Assembly (NCBI GenBank): GCA_910586015.1 | Contig: CAJUGJ010000031.1 | Location: 1 to 24,265 of the forward strand | Direction of reading: 5' to 3' | DNA length: 24,265 bases | Source: an uncultured Lachnospiraceae bacterium | GTDB lineage: Bacteria; Bacillota; Clostridia; Lachnospirales; Lachnospiraceae | In this document: positions 1 through 8,740 of the stretch, one piece after another | How positions within the stretch are numbered: the first letter of the stretch is position 1 | Layout: each line of letters opens with the position of its first letter | Program-made: the position numbers and the translations under genes | Notes under the pieces: generated by a model | Told to the model about the DNA's origin: nothing | Databases searched by the model: none | Seen by the model: only the letters and a program-made list of their open reading frames with translations

Positions 1-86
1 AGCTGTGATTTCCATAATAATTTAGTTAAATATCAACAGGCCAGTACACTAGCTTATCATTAAATATTTTTCACATACGTTTATGT

Positions 87-1108
87 TTATTCGTTTTGTA
101 TATCATCACATAAAATATTATAAACCAATTTTTCCAGCTCTTTCCTATTAGGCAGATATAATTCGTACTTTGAGACGAATAAATTACTGTCCATACCATA
201 AGTAGCATATTCTACAAGCAACTCATCTTTGTTTTTGCTTAAAATAATCCCAATAGGCGCATTGTCATCTGGCATATTTTCTTCCATTGCAAAATATCCT
301 AGATACATATTCATTTGGCCTATATCTTCATGTCTTACTGAATTTTTCTTTAAATCAATTAGCACAAAACATTTTAAGATACGATGATAAAATACTAAAT
401 CCACATGATAATGAATATTATTCACTGTAATTTTATACTGTCGTCCAACAAAAGTAAAACCTTTTCCAAGTTCTAACAAAAATATCTGGAGATTATCAAT
501 AATCTTCTGCTCCAAATCGCTTTCCGAATATTGTTTCAGTTCTGGTAAATTTAAAAATTCTAAAGTATAAGTGTTTTTAATAACATCTTCAGGTGTTTGA
601 ATCTCTATTCCTTCCTGTGCCAATGATAAAATTCCTTCTTTGTCACGGCTCGCTGCAGCCGAAGAAAAAGCGCAGTTTCCATCTGGCGCTGCAATTCCCT
701 AACACCCCACTTTTCACTTACCGCTTCCTTTTCGTAAAAACTTCTTTCTAAATCATCATCAATTTTTATCAACTCACAGATATGCGACCAACTCAGTTTA
801 TCCGATACCGAATGATAATCTGGATATCTTAAATAAAATTTTCTCATATTATTTAGATTAGGCCGACTATAACCCTTACCTAAACGTAACGTCAATTCCT
901 TCGAAAGTGTAGTAAGTAATTTGCTCCCATAAGCCGCTTTAATATTACCATTTTGCTCCGATTCCACAATATATTTTCCAATCAGCCAATAGGTTTCTGT
1001 CATGGTGTTATTAACAACACTCGCCAAGTTCTCCTTTGCTCTTTTTACCGTTTTTTCAATATTTAAAATTAAATCTTCTAATAATGTATTTAATCTTATT
1101 TCGTCCAT
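87..1108 (-). pseudogene. yhcG: YhcG/DUF1016-family nuclease, split by a frameshift
   Basis: Two adjacent minus-strand reading frames together make one YhcG-type protein. The upstream part (605-1108, 167 codons) is the DUF1016 N-terminal domain, with the family's 'KLSWSHICELI' and 'WGVRELQRQ' segments. The downstream part (87 to about 623) is the PDDEXK-like nuclease domain, with 'VDLVFYHRILKCFVLIDLK' giving the D...D-x-K core. The family is normally one protein of about 330-350 residues. If one base is restored between positions 656 and 657, the product reads through as LRL-AASRDKEGILSLAQEG, the usual junction. The apparent start of the downstream part is a TTG inside that linker, so it is not a real start. 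The gene is therefore broken by a single-base deletion, or the assembly has an error there. YhcG proteins are putative nucleases of uncertain role, often found near restriction or mobile genes. Confidence 0.85.
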
Positions 1109-1120
1109 ATATTACCCCAC

Positions 1121-1153
1121 TTAAATTTGTCAGACAGTGTCTGACAAATTTAA
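1121..1153. repeat. 33-bp perfect palindrome upstream of yhcG
   Basis: The 16-base arm TTAAATTTGTCAGACA is followed by a single G and then by its exact reverse complement. It begins 13 bases upstream of the yhcG start. It has no T-tract typical of an intrinsic terminator on either side beyond the arms themselves. It could be an operator for autoregulation, a hairpin in the yhcG leader, or a dispersed palindromic element. Confidence 0.8.
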
Positions 1154-1181
1154 CATAATCACTAAATCAAAACTATTCTAT

Positions 1182-2138
1182 TTATATATCCTGATAAAAT
1201 TGATACTTACTAATTTCCCGGTTTATCATTTCATTAATATTACTTTGTTCATCTATATTAACTTCAAATCTACGCAATAATACATCCAAACTTCCCAAAC
1301 TTAATCCTGTTAATCGTGTAATCAAATAAGGATTTGCACCATTCACTGCTAAATTCACTATCCCAGTATTTCTAATACACTCCACTGAGAATGTATCTTT
1401 ATCTTCTGGCACATCATACCCAGTTTCTCTAAGAGCATAATAAAGTGGAGTATTAAATACATTTTCTGAGTATTTACAGCTACAAAACAATTCAAAAAAT
1501 AAATCCTCCCCACAAATCTCTTTATCTATCTTCTTTAACTCCCTCTTTATATCCTGGCTAAGTGCACGTGGTAGTTTTATTTTAATACCATTACTATATA
1601 GCAATTCAAAGTTATCTGAAAAATCCTTCACTTTTAAATTAGCTATTACTTTTCGCTTTGTAGGAACCAATAATGTAATCTTAAAAAAGAACCCAATCAT
1701 TGTCATATTACTATATTTTTGAGGATAGCTATTAAAATAATCTAATAATTCTTATATTTGGTCTGTATCAATATATCCTCTATTGCAAGAAGGCTTCAAA
1801 TTGTTCTCTGCAATTATTTCCTCTCTAAATGAATCATAACCCGCAATTTTATTAAAAATATTATCTGCAATTCCATCTTTATAAAGATAAACGAAAAATT
1901 TTTTTATTGCATTCAAATGATTATTCATTGTATTAACCGTTTGAATCACACTTTTACTATGATAAAACGAAACTGAATCTTTTAATTGCTGACTACCAAT
2001 TTCAACTATTTTATCCCCCAATCCAATTTGTTCAATATAATCCACAAATTTTAAAGAATGATTCGTATAAATGTATTCCAAATCATTTGATTCCACAAAT
2101 TTATCTCTATACATTCTAAGATAGCTCATCATATCCAC
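1182..2138 (-). pseudogene. Tyrosine-recombinase-like protein with an in-frame stop
   Basis: Two pieces are in the same reading frame and separated only by a TAA at 1752-1754 plus 15 sense codons. The upstream piece (1755-2138) resembles the SAM-like core-binding domain of tyrosine recombinases ('HLNAIKKFFVYLYKDGIADNIF'-type segment). The downstream piece (1182-1706 and the codons before it) resembles the catalytic domain: 'LLVPTKRKVIANLKVKDF' fits the first-arginine region, and an 'IRNTGIVNLAVNGANPYLITRLTG' segment fits the region around the second arginine. The expected His of HxxR appears as Glu (E-C-I-R), and the nucleophile position reads LRRF, with Phe in place of Tyr. The protein therefore looked catalytically compromised even before the stop. 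It is probably a relic of an earlier integration, though a non-catalytic recombinase-like DNA-binding protein is possible. Confidence 0.7.
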
Positions 2139-2448
2139 CTTCTTAAATTTTAATTTTACTCTTATTATACTTCAACTTTTAATAATTTCATACATAATGT
2201 TCAAAAAAAGAACCTATGAGCATTTACCCACAGATTCTTTTCGTTTTGTTATAAAATTTGCCGCAAAATTCACTAACGCATCTGCTTTGCGAACTATTTT
2301 CTAACTTTCCTTATTTTTCAATGGTTTCAGCTATCTATGAACCATTTATACCAAACTTTGTATTTTGGTACAACATTGTTTTCTTTCTTATTCTTTCAAC
2401 ATTTGGTATATCTTCCATTTTGGTACAAAGTATGTAACTTTGGTAAAA
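2139..2448. repeat. Gene-free stretch with TTTGGTA repeats beside the integrase (probable attachment region)
   Basis: This 310-base stretch between the broken recombinase and the integrase stop codon has no gene. It holds direct copies of TTTGGTA at 2364, 2402, 2419 and 2439, and one inverted copy (ATACCAAA) at 2348. Two of the copies share the longer ATTTTGGTACAA (2362-2373 and 2417-2428). Clustered short repeats at the element end next to int are typical of arm-type binding sites for Tn916/lambda-class integrases. The crossover site would lie in or just left of this stretch. The matching right end was not found in the window. Confidence 0.5.
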
Positions 2449-3660
2449 TCATTCCTCTGGTGTTGTGACAATGGCAGATTCCAATTTACATACCTCACTA
2501 TCAATATCATCTTGCATGACATGTGTATATATGTCTATGGTAGTTGAATAATGTTGATGCCCCATTAGTTTCTGAACAACTTTCGGATTCATATTCAACT
2601 GAAAACATCTGCTACAAAACGTGTGCCGGATTGCATGAGGATATAAATCTTCAAAATAAAGTGGTTCTCTCTGCTCTCTAACAGAATCAAAAGCCTCCTG
2701 TTCATTGATTGCTTTCACAACCTTCTTGACTTCTTTTTCTGCATGATGTCTAAATACTGGTGAACCCATTGACGTAACAAACACCAAATCTGAAAATTCT
2801 CCGTCACTTCTATACCGTTTGCCTAGTTCCTTTTTAATCTTGTCTTGCTTTTTCTTTTGGGATAAAAACATTTCTTCTGCTTCTCCCATAAATGGTATCT
2901 TGCGATATGAATTGTGCGTTTTAGGTGCGGTAAGTCTTACAGTTTTTACTCCTGATTCATATTGACATGATAAAGAACGATTGATATTGATACATTTGTT
3001 CTTAAAATCTACATCCTCCCATTTCAAGCCGCCAACTTCGCCTATGCGAATACCTGTAAGGAACATGATATAAAACATTTCCTTGTACCAATTATTTTCT
3101 ACTTGTTGCAAAAATCGGTTCTGTTCTTCCTGTGACAAGAAACGTCTCTCTTTAGTTACATTCTCCCACGGAACAGTAATATCAAAACATGGGTTCTCTG
3201 ATATAATCCGATTATTCTTAGCAGATTCAAGGCACTCCCGAACACGTCCTAATGCATCACGCATACTGGAAGTTGCTTTTCCCTCTCGCTGCATAGTATT
3301 GATAACATCCTGAATGTCCATATTACGGATTTCTGCAACTTTCACATTCCCAATCAGTCTGCCAAAATTTGCACGATATTTGGTTTTCATTGGAGTAATG
3401 CTCGTTTCCTTAATTTTAGGAATTTTGTATCTGGTAAACCATTCTTCAAACCATTCATTCAACGTAATATTTGACAGCTTTTTATCTACACCTTGTTTTG
3501 CTTCTTCTTTTCGCTTTTCAAATTCAACCTTCAATTCCTTCAAATTGAAATTGTATAGCTGAATTTTGATGCCATTTATTAACGCCCTTGCTTCGTACCT
3601 CCCATCTTTTCTCTGATAAATTCCTTTTGGAAGTTCTCTACCTTTTAAATCTTTCGGCAT
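2449..3660 (-). CDS. int: Tyrosine site-specific integrase, Tn916 Int type
   Basis: It catalyses integration and excision of the mobile element. The N-terminal part (about residues 10-60 of the longest frame) matches the Tn916-type AP2-like arm-binding domain ('GIYQRKDGRYEARALING'). A core-binding domain follows at about 70-165. The catalytic domain has a full set of residues: R208 in TGIRIGEVGGL, K250 in APKTHN, H345-x-x-R348 in HAIRHT, H371 in MGHQHYS and Y381 in IDIYTHV. The frame can open at 3669, but the Shine-Dalgarno GAAAGGA abuts that ATG and lies nine bases before the ATG at 3660, so I chose 3660 (403 aa). Excisionase lies directly upstream, separated by a hairpin, and repeats lie directly downstream. 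The gene appears intact and probably active. Confidence 0.93.
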   Translation of the reverse strand: MPKDLKGRELPKGIYQRKDGRYEARALINGIKIQLYNFNLKELKVEFEKRKEEAKQGVDKKLSNITLNEWFEEWFTRYKIPKIKETSITPMKTKYRANFGRLIGNVKVAEIRNMDIQDVINTMQREGKATSSMRDALGRVRECLESAKNNRIISENPCFDITVPWENVTKERRFLSQEEQNRFLQQVENNWYKEMFYIMFLTGIRIGEVGGLKWEDVDFKNKCININRSLSCQYESGVKTVRLTAPKTHNSYRKIPFMGEAEEMFLSQKKKQDKIKKELGKRYRSDGEFSDLVFVTSMGSPVFRHHAEKEVKKVVKAINEQEAFDSVREQREPLYFEDLYPHAIRHTFCSRCFQLNMNPKVVQKLMGHQHYSTTIDIYTHVMQDDIDSEVCKLESAIVTTPEE

Positions 3661-3693
3661 AATACTCATTCCTTTCTATATATAAATAGGAAG

Positions 3694-3740
3694 AAATGAA
3701 GCATCTTTCGTATTGATTATACGAAAACTTCGCTTCATTT
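3694..3740 (-). promoter_or_regulatory. Hairpin between xis and int
   Basis: AAATGAAGC (3694-3702) pairs with GCTTCATTT (3732-3740), and the inner TTCGTAT (3707-3713) pairs with ATACGAA (3719-3725). The structure sits in the xis-int gap, just upstream of the int ribosome binding site. It lacks a long T-tract, so it may tune readthrough, processing or translation rather than terminate fully. Confidence 0.5.
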
Positions 3741-3748
3741 TCAACCCT

Positions 3749-3976
3749 CTAAATTGCTTTTTTGACTTTATTTCCACTGATAGAATCAATCCACTTGTCC
3801 AACAATATCTTATTTGCATATAAACGTCCATCCAATCTAACCGTGTATGGATTATCTGTTTTTGTCAATAATTCTCTTGCTTTCGTCTGACCTATTCCAA
3901 GATAAGCACAAAATTCTTTTACATTAAGTAGTCTTTTGTCAACTAACACCTTTTCTGTCATGCTTATACAAATCAT
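3749..3976 (-). CDS. xis: Excisionase, Tn916 Xis-like
   Basis: This 75-residue basic protein has the winged-helix excisionase pattern: 'LLNVKEFCAYLGIGQTKARELL' is the helix-turn-helix, followed by 'YTVRLDGRLYANKILLDKWI', the wing plus terminal helix. It sits directly upstream of the integrase in the same orientation, as in Tn916-family elements. Xis proteins bind near the attachment ends and direct the integrase towards excision. An internal ATG (the sixth codon, MTEK) is an alternative start. The terminator of the upstream gene lies just before it, so xis-int probably has its own promoter in the interval around 3977-4000. Confidence 0.85.
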   Translation of the reverse strand: MICISMTEKVLVDKRLLNVKEFCAYLGIGQTKARELLTKTDNPYTVRLDGRLYANKILLDKWIDSISGNKVKKAI

Positions 3977-4000
3977 CCTTCCTTTGATTAAATTTTTGCA

Positions 4001-4038
4001 ATAAAAAAGGACTACGGCGATTTGCTTTCCGTAATCCT
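4001..4038 (-). terminator. Intrinsic terminator after the zinc-ribbon gene
   Basis: The arms AGGACTACGG (4008-4017) and CCGTAATCCT (4029-4038) form a stem with one G-U pair. On the minus strand a TTTTTT tract follows. It separates the zinc-ribbon gene from xis-int. Confidence 0.8.
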
Positions 4039-4059
4039 ATGATTAATAATTATCCTTTG

Positions 4060-5517
4060 TTATTTTTGAATCGTTTTGACTTCATTATCCTCTATATATA
4101 AATATCCATATCCTTTGTATACCCATTGTTCACTTTTACCATATTCTGTTTCCGTAATATTTTTATCGGTAGGCTTTCCCCATGTACAATGATATTCTGC
4201 ATCATATGCACTCATTCCAATGTAAGGTTCCTCTTTTTCATTATAGCGATCATCGCTTTCTTCAGAATCAGGTTCAGGATCTAAATTGATTTTTTTACCA
4301 TTAATCGTCATTTGAATCATTCCGTTTATTTCTTTAAGTATTACCTTATTATCTTTAGACCCACTGCCTTCATCATGATAAAGAAACGACATTTTATTCC
4401 CTTTTACACTAAGATCAGAATAACAACACCCTGTATCGCCTTCTTTGTCTTCATTGTCTAATCGTCTTTCTGAATTTATAATTTCAAAATATATCTCATC
4501 TTCTTCTTCATAAAGATTCGTCCAATCATATACAATATTAAATTCAAAAGTACAATATTCTCCAGTAAATTTACCATATTTTTCATATAATTCCAAATAT
4601 AAATCACACAATTTTTGAACTTCATCATTTTTTTCATCTAATTCATTTATAGCTAATGCGACCTCTTCATAATTTCCATTTTCATCAACATTCTTTAACA
4701 ATTCTACTACTTGTAAATTTTTAAGTTTAGAAGTTAATTCTTTTGTATCTGTATACTTCTCAATACACCCAATTAAATATTCCACATCATCATAATATTT
4801 ATTATATTCCTGTGACAATGGATAATCTAACTCCGACTTTATGCTATTAATCATCTGTTCTCTAAGAGGGTTTAATATTTCATAGTTCTCTGACCTTTCA
4901 AATATATCACCAATAGATTGTATGTATATGTCATCAGAGAACCAAAGTTCTCCTTCCCTTGACTCTCTAATTATAGGCAACATTTCTAACCCTACATCAA
5001 TAGCTTCTAACATTTCTTTTGAATCTTTATATTTATGTAGTTGTTCAAATTTTTGTTTAGCGTCATACAATTCGCCATTTTCTAATAAATCTTTTGCTTT
5101 TTTATATTCTGAAGAATTGCCATATGCATATATAAATGGCAAGCAAATACACAATAAAATTATAAAACTCATACAAATTATAATGATTTTTTTGTTTTTT
5201 CTCTTTGTATTATTTAATTCAATATTAATGCGTTCTTTTTCTTCTTTAATTGGGAATCCACAATTTGGACACTTCTCTACCTCTTTATCAACTAATGCAC
5301 CACATTCTGGACACTTCTCTTTTGATTCCAATTCTTTTAATCTTTTTTGTTCTTCTTCTTTCTTTTGTTCTTCTGCAATGCGTTCTTGTCGTTCTGCTTC
5401 TAATCTTGCCTCTTCTAATTTATGATTATACTCTATAATATCTAAACCACAATTAGGACATACTTTTGCTTTATCACTTATTTCTTTCCCGCATATAGGA
5501 CACTTAATTAACGCCAT
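4060..5517 (-). CDS. Zinc-ribbon single-pass membrane protein
   Basis: The 485-residue protein opens with two zinc ribbons: C6/C9 with C20/C23, and C69/C72 with C83/C86, both of the CPxCG kind. A charged helical stretch rich in Glu, Arg and Lys (about 33-68) lies between them. One transmembrane segment follows at about 110-131, flanked by lysines, so the ribbons are cytoplasmic and the rest is extracytoplasmic. The outer part has helical repeat-like segments ('YKKAKDLLENGELYDAKQKF', 'YKDSKEM'). The C-terminus carries a 'GMSAYDAEYHCTWGKP...WVYKGYGYLYIEDNEV' module that is common at the end of Firmicutes surface proteins and resembles the SmpA/OmlA fold. GAAAGGA precedes the ATG. The function is unknown; a sensor or envelope cargo role for the element is possible. 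Confidence 0.75.
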   Translation of the reverse strand: MALIKCPICGKEISDKAKVCPNCGLDIIEYNHKLEEARLEAERQERIAEEQKKEEEQKRLKELESKEKCPECGALVDKEVEKCPNCGFPIKEEKERINIELNNTKRKNKKIIIICMSFIILLCICLPFIYAYGNSSEYKKAKDLLENGELYDAKQKFEQLHKYKDSKEMLEAIDVGLEMLPIIRESREGELWFSDDIYIQSIGDIFERSENYEILNPLREQMINSIKSELDYPLSQEYNKYYDDVEYLIGCIEKYTDTKELTSKLKNLQVVELLKNVDENGNYEEVALAINELDEKNDEVQKLCDLYLELYEKYGKFTGEYCTFEFNIVYDWTNLYEEEDEIYFEIINSERRLDNEDKEGDTGCCYSDLSVKGNKMSFLYHDEGSGSKDNKVILKEINGMIQMTINGKKINLDPEPDSEESDDRYNEKEEPYIGMSAYDAEYHCTWGKPTDKNITETEYGKSEQWVYKGYGYLYIEDNEVKTIQK

Positions 5518-5569
5518 AACTTTTCCTTTCTACCTCATTTTGACAACTCACTTTATATTTATCGTTGCA

Positions 5570-6565
5570 CTAAACCATCAATAAATTTCTTCCATCAAAA
5601 GCAAATTGACTAAGTGTTTCAAGAAAACTCAAATGAATATTTCTTTTACTTACATTTATTTTTTTTGAAAAACTCAAAGAAGGCATAGGCAAAATTGCAA
5701 TGTTAGCAGAACAAATACTTCTCTTATCTATATTTACGGTTTCCGAAACAATTTTTTCTGAATATTGAAACATTTCACTTAAAACTTTCCATTGTTTTTT
5801 TTCAATTGCCTTTTCAACATCTGATAAATATTGTCTATATTTTACAACAGAACCTTCTTGCCTTAAATGCAAAGCAACATCAAGATACGTCATATCTTTT
5901 GGTGTATTTTGCATTATAAAATCAACTAATACTGGTCTTTTTATTACAAATTCTATATTTCCAAATATTTTTCCTATTTCTGCAAAAGTACGATTTATAC
6001 TATTATCTAAAGTATTCATATAATTAATTCTATTAAGTACATTAATTCTTTTTACAATTTCATATGGTTTATTTATGCTCAAAAATTCTTGGCGTTGTTT
6101 AGATGGCAAATAATCACAATTGTAAAAATCGCTTATCAATAAATATCGAATTGCCTCTTTTGCAATTAGACTACTTTCATTTTCTTTGTAATATTTACAA
6201 TATAAATCCTCAGACTGCATTTCAAACAAATGCACTTTATCAGAAATTGGCTTTAAGACTGCATCTATCATGTCATTGCAGCCTTTCCAATAGGATTTTT
6301 CATTATCTGGATAATATATTTCATCCCATAAAATAACTGCGGAAAGAAACCTAGCATACTCATCAGATATTTCACCATTTGAACAATGTCTATGATCATA
6401 AGCAATTGAATCCAGTGTCCAATTATCTATCATGATAGAGTTAATATAAATCACCTCATTATTTATTAGTGCGTTCTCGGAAACCCAAATTTCCGATACT
6501 ACACTATTATACAATAAGCCATTAAAAATTAAAAGTGTTAGTTTTATAACATATTTTTTATTCAA
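5570..6565 (-). CDS. Hypothetical protein, likely element cargo
   Basis: I do not recognise this protein. The longest frame (331 codons) starts at a TTG with a weak ribosome site. The first ATG, codon 46 at 6430, has GAGGTGA about 14 bases upstream, so the true start is uncertain. The N-terminal part is acidic and aromatic ('LSAVILWDEIYYPDNEKSYWKG'). The middle and C-terminus look alpha-helical, with Lys/Glu-rich helices. No signal peptide, membrane span or catalytic motif stands out. AT content is high (many AAA, ATT and TTA codons), similar to the zinc-ribbon gene beside it. It lies between the integrase end and the accessory block, a usual place for cargo such as defence genes, but nothing in the sequence demonstrates that role. 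Confidence 0.6.
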   Translation of the reverse strand: MNKKYVIKLTLLIFNGLLYNSVVSEIWVSENALINNEVIYINSIMIDNWTLDSIAYDHRHCSNGEISDEYARFLSAVILWDEIYYPDNEKSYWKGCNDMIDAVLKPISDKVHLFEMQSEDLYCKYYKENESSLIAKEAIRYLLISDFYNCDYLPSKQRQEFLSINKPYEIVKRINVLNRINYMNTLDNSINRTFAEIGKIFGNIEFVIKRPVLVDFIMQNTPKDMTYLDVALHLRQEGSVVKYRQYLSDVEKAIEKKQWKVLSEMFQYSEKIVSETVNIDKRSICSANIAILPMPSLSFSKKINVSKRNIHLSFLETLSQFAFDGRNLLMV

Positions 6566-7065
6566 TTTTTCTCAGTGAAAAAAAATGACAATACATCCAC
6601 ACAAATTCGCTATTTAGGGGAGTCCATCAAAACCAAAACAACATTAAATCTTCCTATTTCACACATATAATACCACATACAAACATCATCCTATATACTA
6701 ATCTATTTCACGTTTTAAACACATCAAACACATTTTTTTATATCTCTACACAAACAATAACAAGATTTCTAAAACGCCTTTTAGAGTATCAAATATTCAT
6801 ATTTACGCAAACATATACGTCATTGTATAACATGCACACAACGTCATATTCGCCCTATTTAGGCACTTTTATGCATCTTGCATACTTTTTCACTTACAAT
6901 TATAAAACCGCCTAAAATCGGCTTATGCCGTGTTGTGTTCGTAAAAGTCCATAGCATATCAGACTATACAAGTCATAGTTACAAGTACAGTTTGCCCTAT
7001 GCTCCACCGTCTGAAATGCCCTATAATATCCCCATCATGCCCCATATGAACGAATACGGACACAA
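6566..7065. other. Gene-free AT-rich stretch
   Basis: About 500 bases hold no convincing gene on either strand. The frames that open here lack ribosome sites and have biased, low-complexity composition. A weak hairpin (GCCGATTTTAGGC on the minus strand, near 6911) is followed by GGTTTT. I see no repeat array or RNA gene. Confidence 0.5.
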
Positions 7066-7100
7066 CAAAAAACCTCACAAGGCTTTTACACCTTGCAAGG
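7066..7100 (-). terminator. Intrinsic terminator of the 7135-8653 operon
   Basis: On the minus strand CCTTGCAAGG pairs fully with CCTTGTGAGG (two G-U pairs) around an eight-base loop, and TTTTTTG follows. The arms are 7091-7100 and 7073-7082 on the plus strand. It lies about 35 bases beyond the stop of the 104-residue gene. Confidence 0.85.
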
Positions 7101-7134
7101 CTCTTTGTTCAATCCATATTCAGTTGTTACGGCT

Positions 7135-7449
7135 TTACACTACCGCTTTAATGCTATGTGTTGTTTCTATCAGAATATCCGCCATATACTGATTAAATTC
7201 AATCTGATAGCTGCCGTCATCATTAAGCGTGATACTTTCCACAACGTCATCAACTCTATAAGTGATTCCACCGAATCCCCATTCGCTGTCATGCCGTCCA
7301 GCTACAAAGGTTAGTTCGTTGTCCTCCTCGTTGTACTCAACCCTTGCCATGAAAAAGCTGATACTTACGCCGTAAATATCAACGCTTTCCACTTTTACGG
7401 TTTTGCCCTGTAAATCCTTTACAAGTTCCTGAATTGTGGCTTCTCTCAT
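7135..7449 (-). CDS. Small hypothetical protein
   Basis: This 104-residue protein is not recognised. It looks mostly beta-stranded, with alternating hydrophobic segments ('TVKVESVDIYGVSISFFMARVEY', 'ITYRVDDVVESITLNDDGSYQIEF') and a short N-terminal helix. There is no Cys pair, signal peptide or membrane span. Its ATG overlaps the stop of the upstream HNH gene by four bases (ATGA, 7446-7449), so the two are translationally coupled and probably work together or are co-regulated. A strong terminator follows it. An accessory role in the mobile element is inferred from context only. Confidence 0.7.
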   Translation of the reverse strand: MREATIQELVKDLQGKTVKVESVDIYGVSISFFMARVEYNEEDNELTFVAGRHDSEWGFGGITYRVDDVVESITLNDDGSYQIEFNQYMADILIETTHSIKAVV

Positions 7450-7943
7450 TGTTTCGTGTCCTCCTTATAATCATCTTGTTTTTGGTAGTTGCAATGTCGG
7501 CATAGCCCTTGTAAATTCATCAAACCATTACTACCACCTTTGGACACTGGTAAAATATGATCTAAAGTCAAATAATCCTCGCTTGTACAATCATCAATTT
7601 GTAATTGCATACCACACACGGCACACTTGCCATCTTGCCTATGATACAAAATTTTTCGCTTGTGTTGTGCATTGTTTACTTTCCTATTCTTTCCATCAAC
7701 ACGCCTACTAATAAACTTTGTATTGATTTCACACTGTACCGATGATATACCACACACAACCGCCACTATATAACTACAATAACCATCAATCAACAATCCC
7801 TTTTGTGTTACTACTATGTTGCTTTTCAATGCTCCATGCTCCATATAGTACAACATAGAATTATCAATCTTTTCTTTCCGTGGCGGTGTATGTGTGTATA
7901 TTGTCGGTATTCTGATTTCATCAACATTCATCATAACCAACAT
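7446..7943 (-). CDS. ParB-like N-terminus plus HNH endonuclease domain
   Basis: Residue numbers are from the longest frame, which opens with a GTG at 7949. The ATG at 7943 has AGGTGG nine bases upstream and is preferred (165 aa). The C-terminal half is an HNH nuclease: C109/C112 and C150/C153 bind structural zinc, D130-H131 are in 'LTLDHILPVSKGG', and N145 and H152 are in 'NLQGLCRHCN'. The N-terminal half has a pattern typical of ParB/Srx-like nuclease folds ('PPRKEKIDNSMLYYMEHGALKSNIVV', then 'GLLIDGYCSYIVAVVCGI'). HNH proteins with such N-termini occur in phages and integrative elements, and their target is generally unknown. The gene is coupled to the small downstream gene by an ATGA overlap. 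Confidence 0.8.
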   Translation of the reverse strand: MLVMMNVDEIRIPTIYTHTPPRKEKIDNSMLYYMEHGALKSNIVVTQKGLLIDGYCSYIVAVVCGISSVQCEINTKFISRRVDGKNRKVNNAQHKRKILYHRQDGKCAVCGMQLQIDDCTSEDYLTLDHILPVSKGGSNGLMNLQGLCRHCNYQKQDDYKEDTKQ

Positions 7944-7964
7944 ATACACACACCACCTTTACAG

Positions 7965-8408
7965 TTAAAAGAATTTGTCAACCAATACTTTAATGATTGC
8001 TTTCTTTAACTCGTTTGCATACTCGGACAAGTCAACCGTGATAGCACAATCCCATTGTTCCATATACTTATCTACCGCATCATGAAAACCAATGCAAATC
8101 TGATAATCAATCGGCTTTCCAGTTTCCAACGTAACACGTAAACATGTAAAGTCCATCACTACCGGCTTGTCACTCCATACAGTGTTACGCTTTAACGGAT
8201 GTACGTTACGTTCTGCAATATCTCTTGTTCTTTCCTCTGTATACTTAACCTTTGCTATCTCGATAGCCTTTTCAACCTCTGCTTTCAGATTGTCGGACAT
8301 ATCGCAAATATCAATAGATACTTCCATGTAGTCCTCGTCAAAAGTCAAGTTTCCCAATTCCAGAATACCGATATTAGTTGTTTCTGTACGTGTTTTCCAT
8401 TTCATCAT
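7965..8408 (-). CDS. Hypothetical protein
   Basis: This 147-residue protein is not recognised. It has a beta-rich N-terminus, a charged helix around residues 40-65 ('LKAEVEKAIEIAKVKYTEERTRDIAE') and a second alpha/beta part ending in a helix. It lacks cysteine pairs and membrane spans. GAAAGGA lies upstream of the ATG. It belongs to the same minus-strand accessory operon as the HNH protein and the 29-residue ORF. Confidence 0.65.
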   Translation of the reverse strand: MMKWKTRTETTNIGILELGNLTFDEDYMEVSIDICDMSDNLKAEVEKAIEIAKVKYTEERTRDIAERNVHPLKRNTVWSDKPVVMDFTCLRVTLETGKPIDYQICIGFHDAVDKYMEQWDCAITVDLSEYANELKKAIIKVLVDKFF

Positions 8409-8563
8409 AATAAAAACCGTCCTTTCTTTTTTGGTCGGCTTATGCTATAATGAAATTGCACAGCCGACACACTGAATAATATTTAGTTGTCAAAGTGCAA
8501 TTTGCGAATAGGTTTTACAACGGGGACTTACAAGGTTTTCGCCTATGCCCCGTGTTGGTGTGG

Positions 8564-8653
8564 TTAGTTGTCGGTGTTGGCTTCTAACGCTTCTTGCTCT
8601 GTTGCGTACAAGATGTTATCAGCTTTACCGATATAACCGTAATCGGTGTACAT
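8564..8653 (-). CDS. 29-residue small protein
   Basis: This short ORF begins ATG-TAC-ACC-GAT (MYTDYGYIGKADNILYAT...) and ends TAA. It is preceded by AGGGGGTGAT, a very strong Shine-Dalgarno match about five bases from the ATG, in a stretch otherwise without genes. The composition is acidic and soluble, with 'TEQEALEA' near the end. It would be the first gene of the minus-strand accessory operon, downstream of the promoter at 8741. The function is unknown; the strong ribosome site is the main reason to call it real. Confidence 0.55.
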   Translation of the reverse strand: MYTDYGYIGKADNILYATEQEALEANTDN

Positions 8654-8740
8654 GACCATCACCCCCTATTCAGTTATTTAAGATAAGCAAGGAAAGAAGT
8701 TTGCTAAGCTTGTTTGCCCTTGCTTTATCTTATGTACTTA

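Noticed and set aside
6615..6625. TAGGGGAGTCC shared with 14664-14674
   Set aside because: An isolated 11-base match; the second copy is part of a terminator and the first forms no hairpin, so it is likely coincidence.
6878..7192. 104-codon plus-strand frame
   Set aside because: No ribosome site, runs through the minus-strand terminator and into the opposite gene, and has low-complexity composition.
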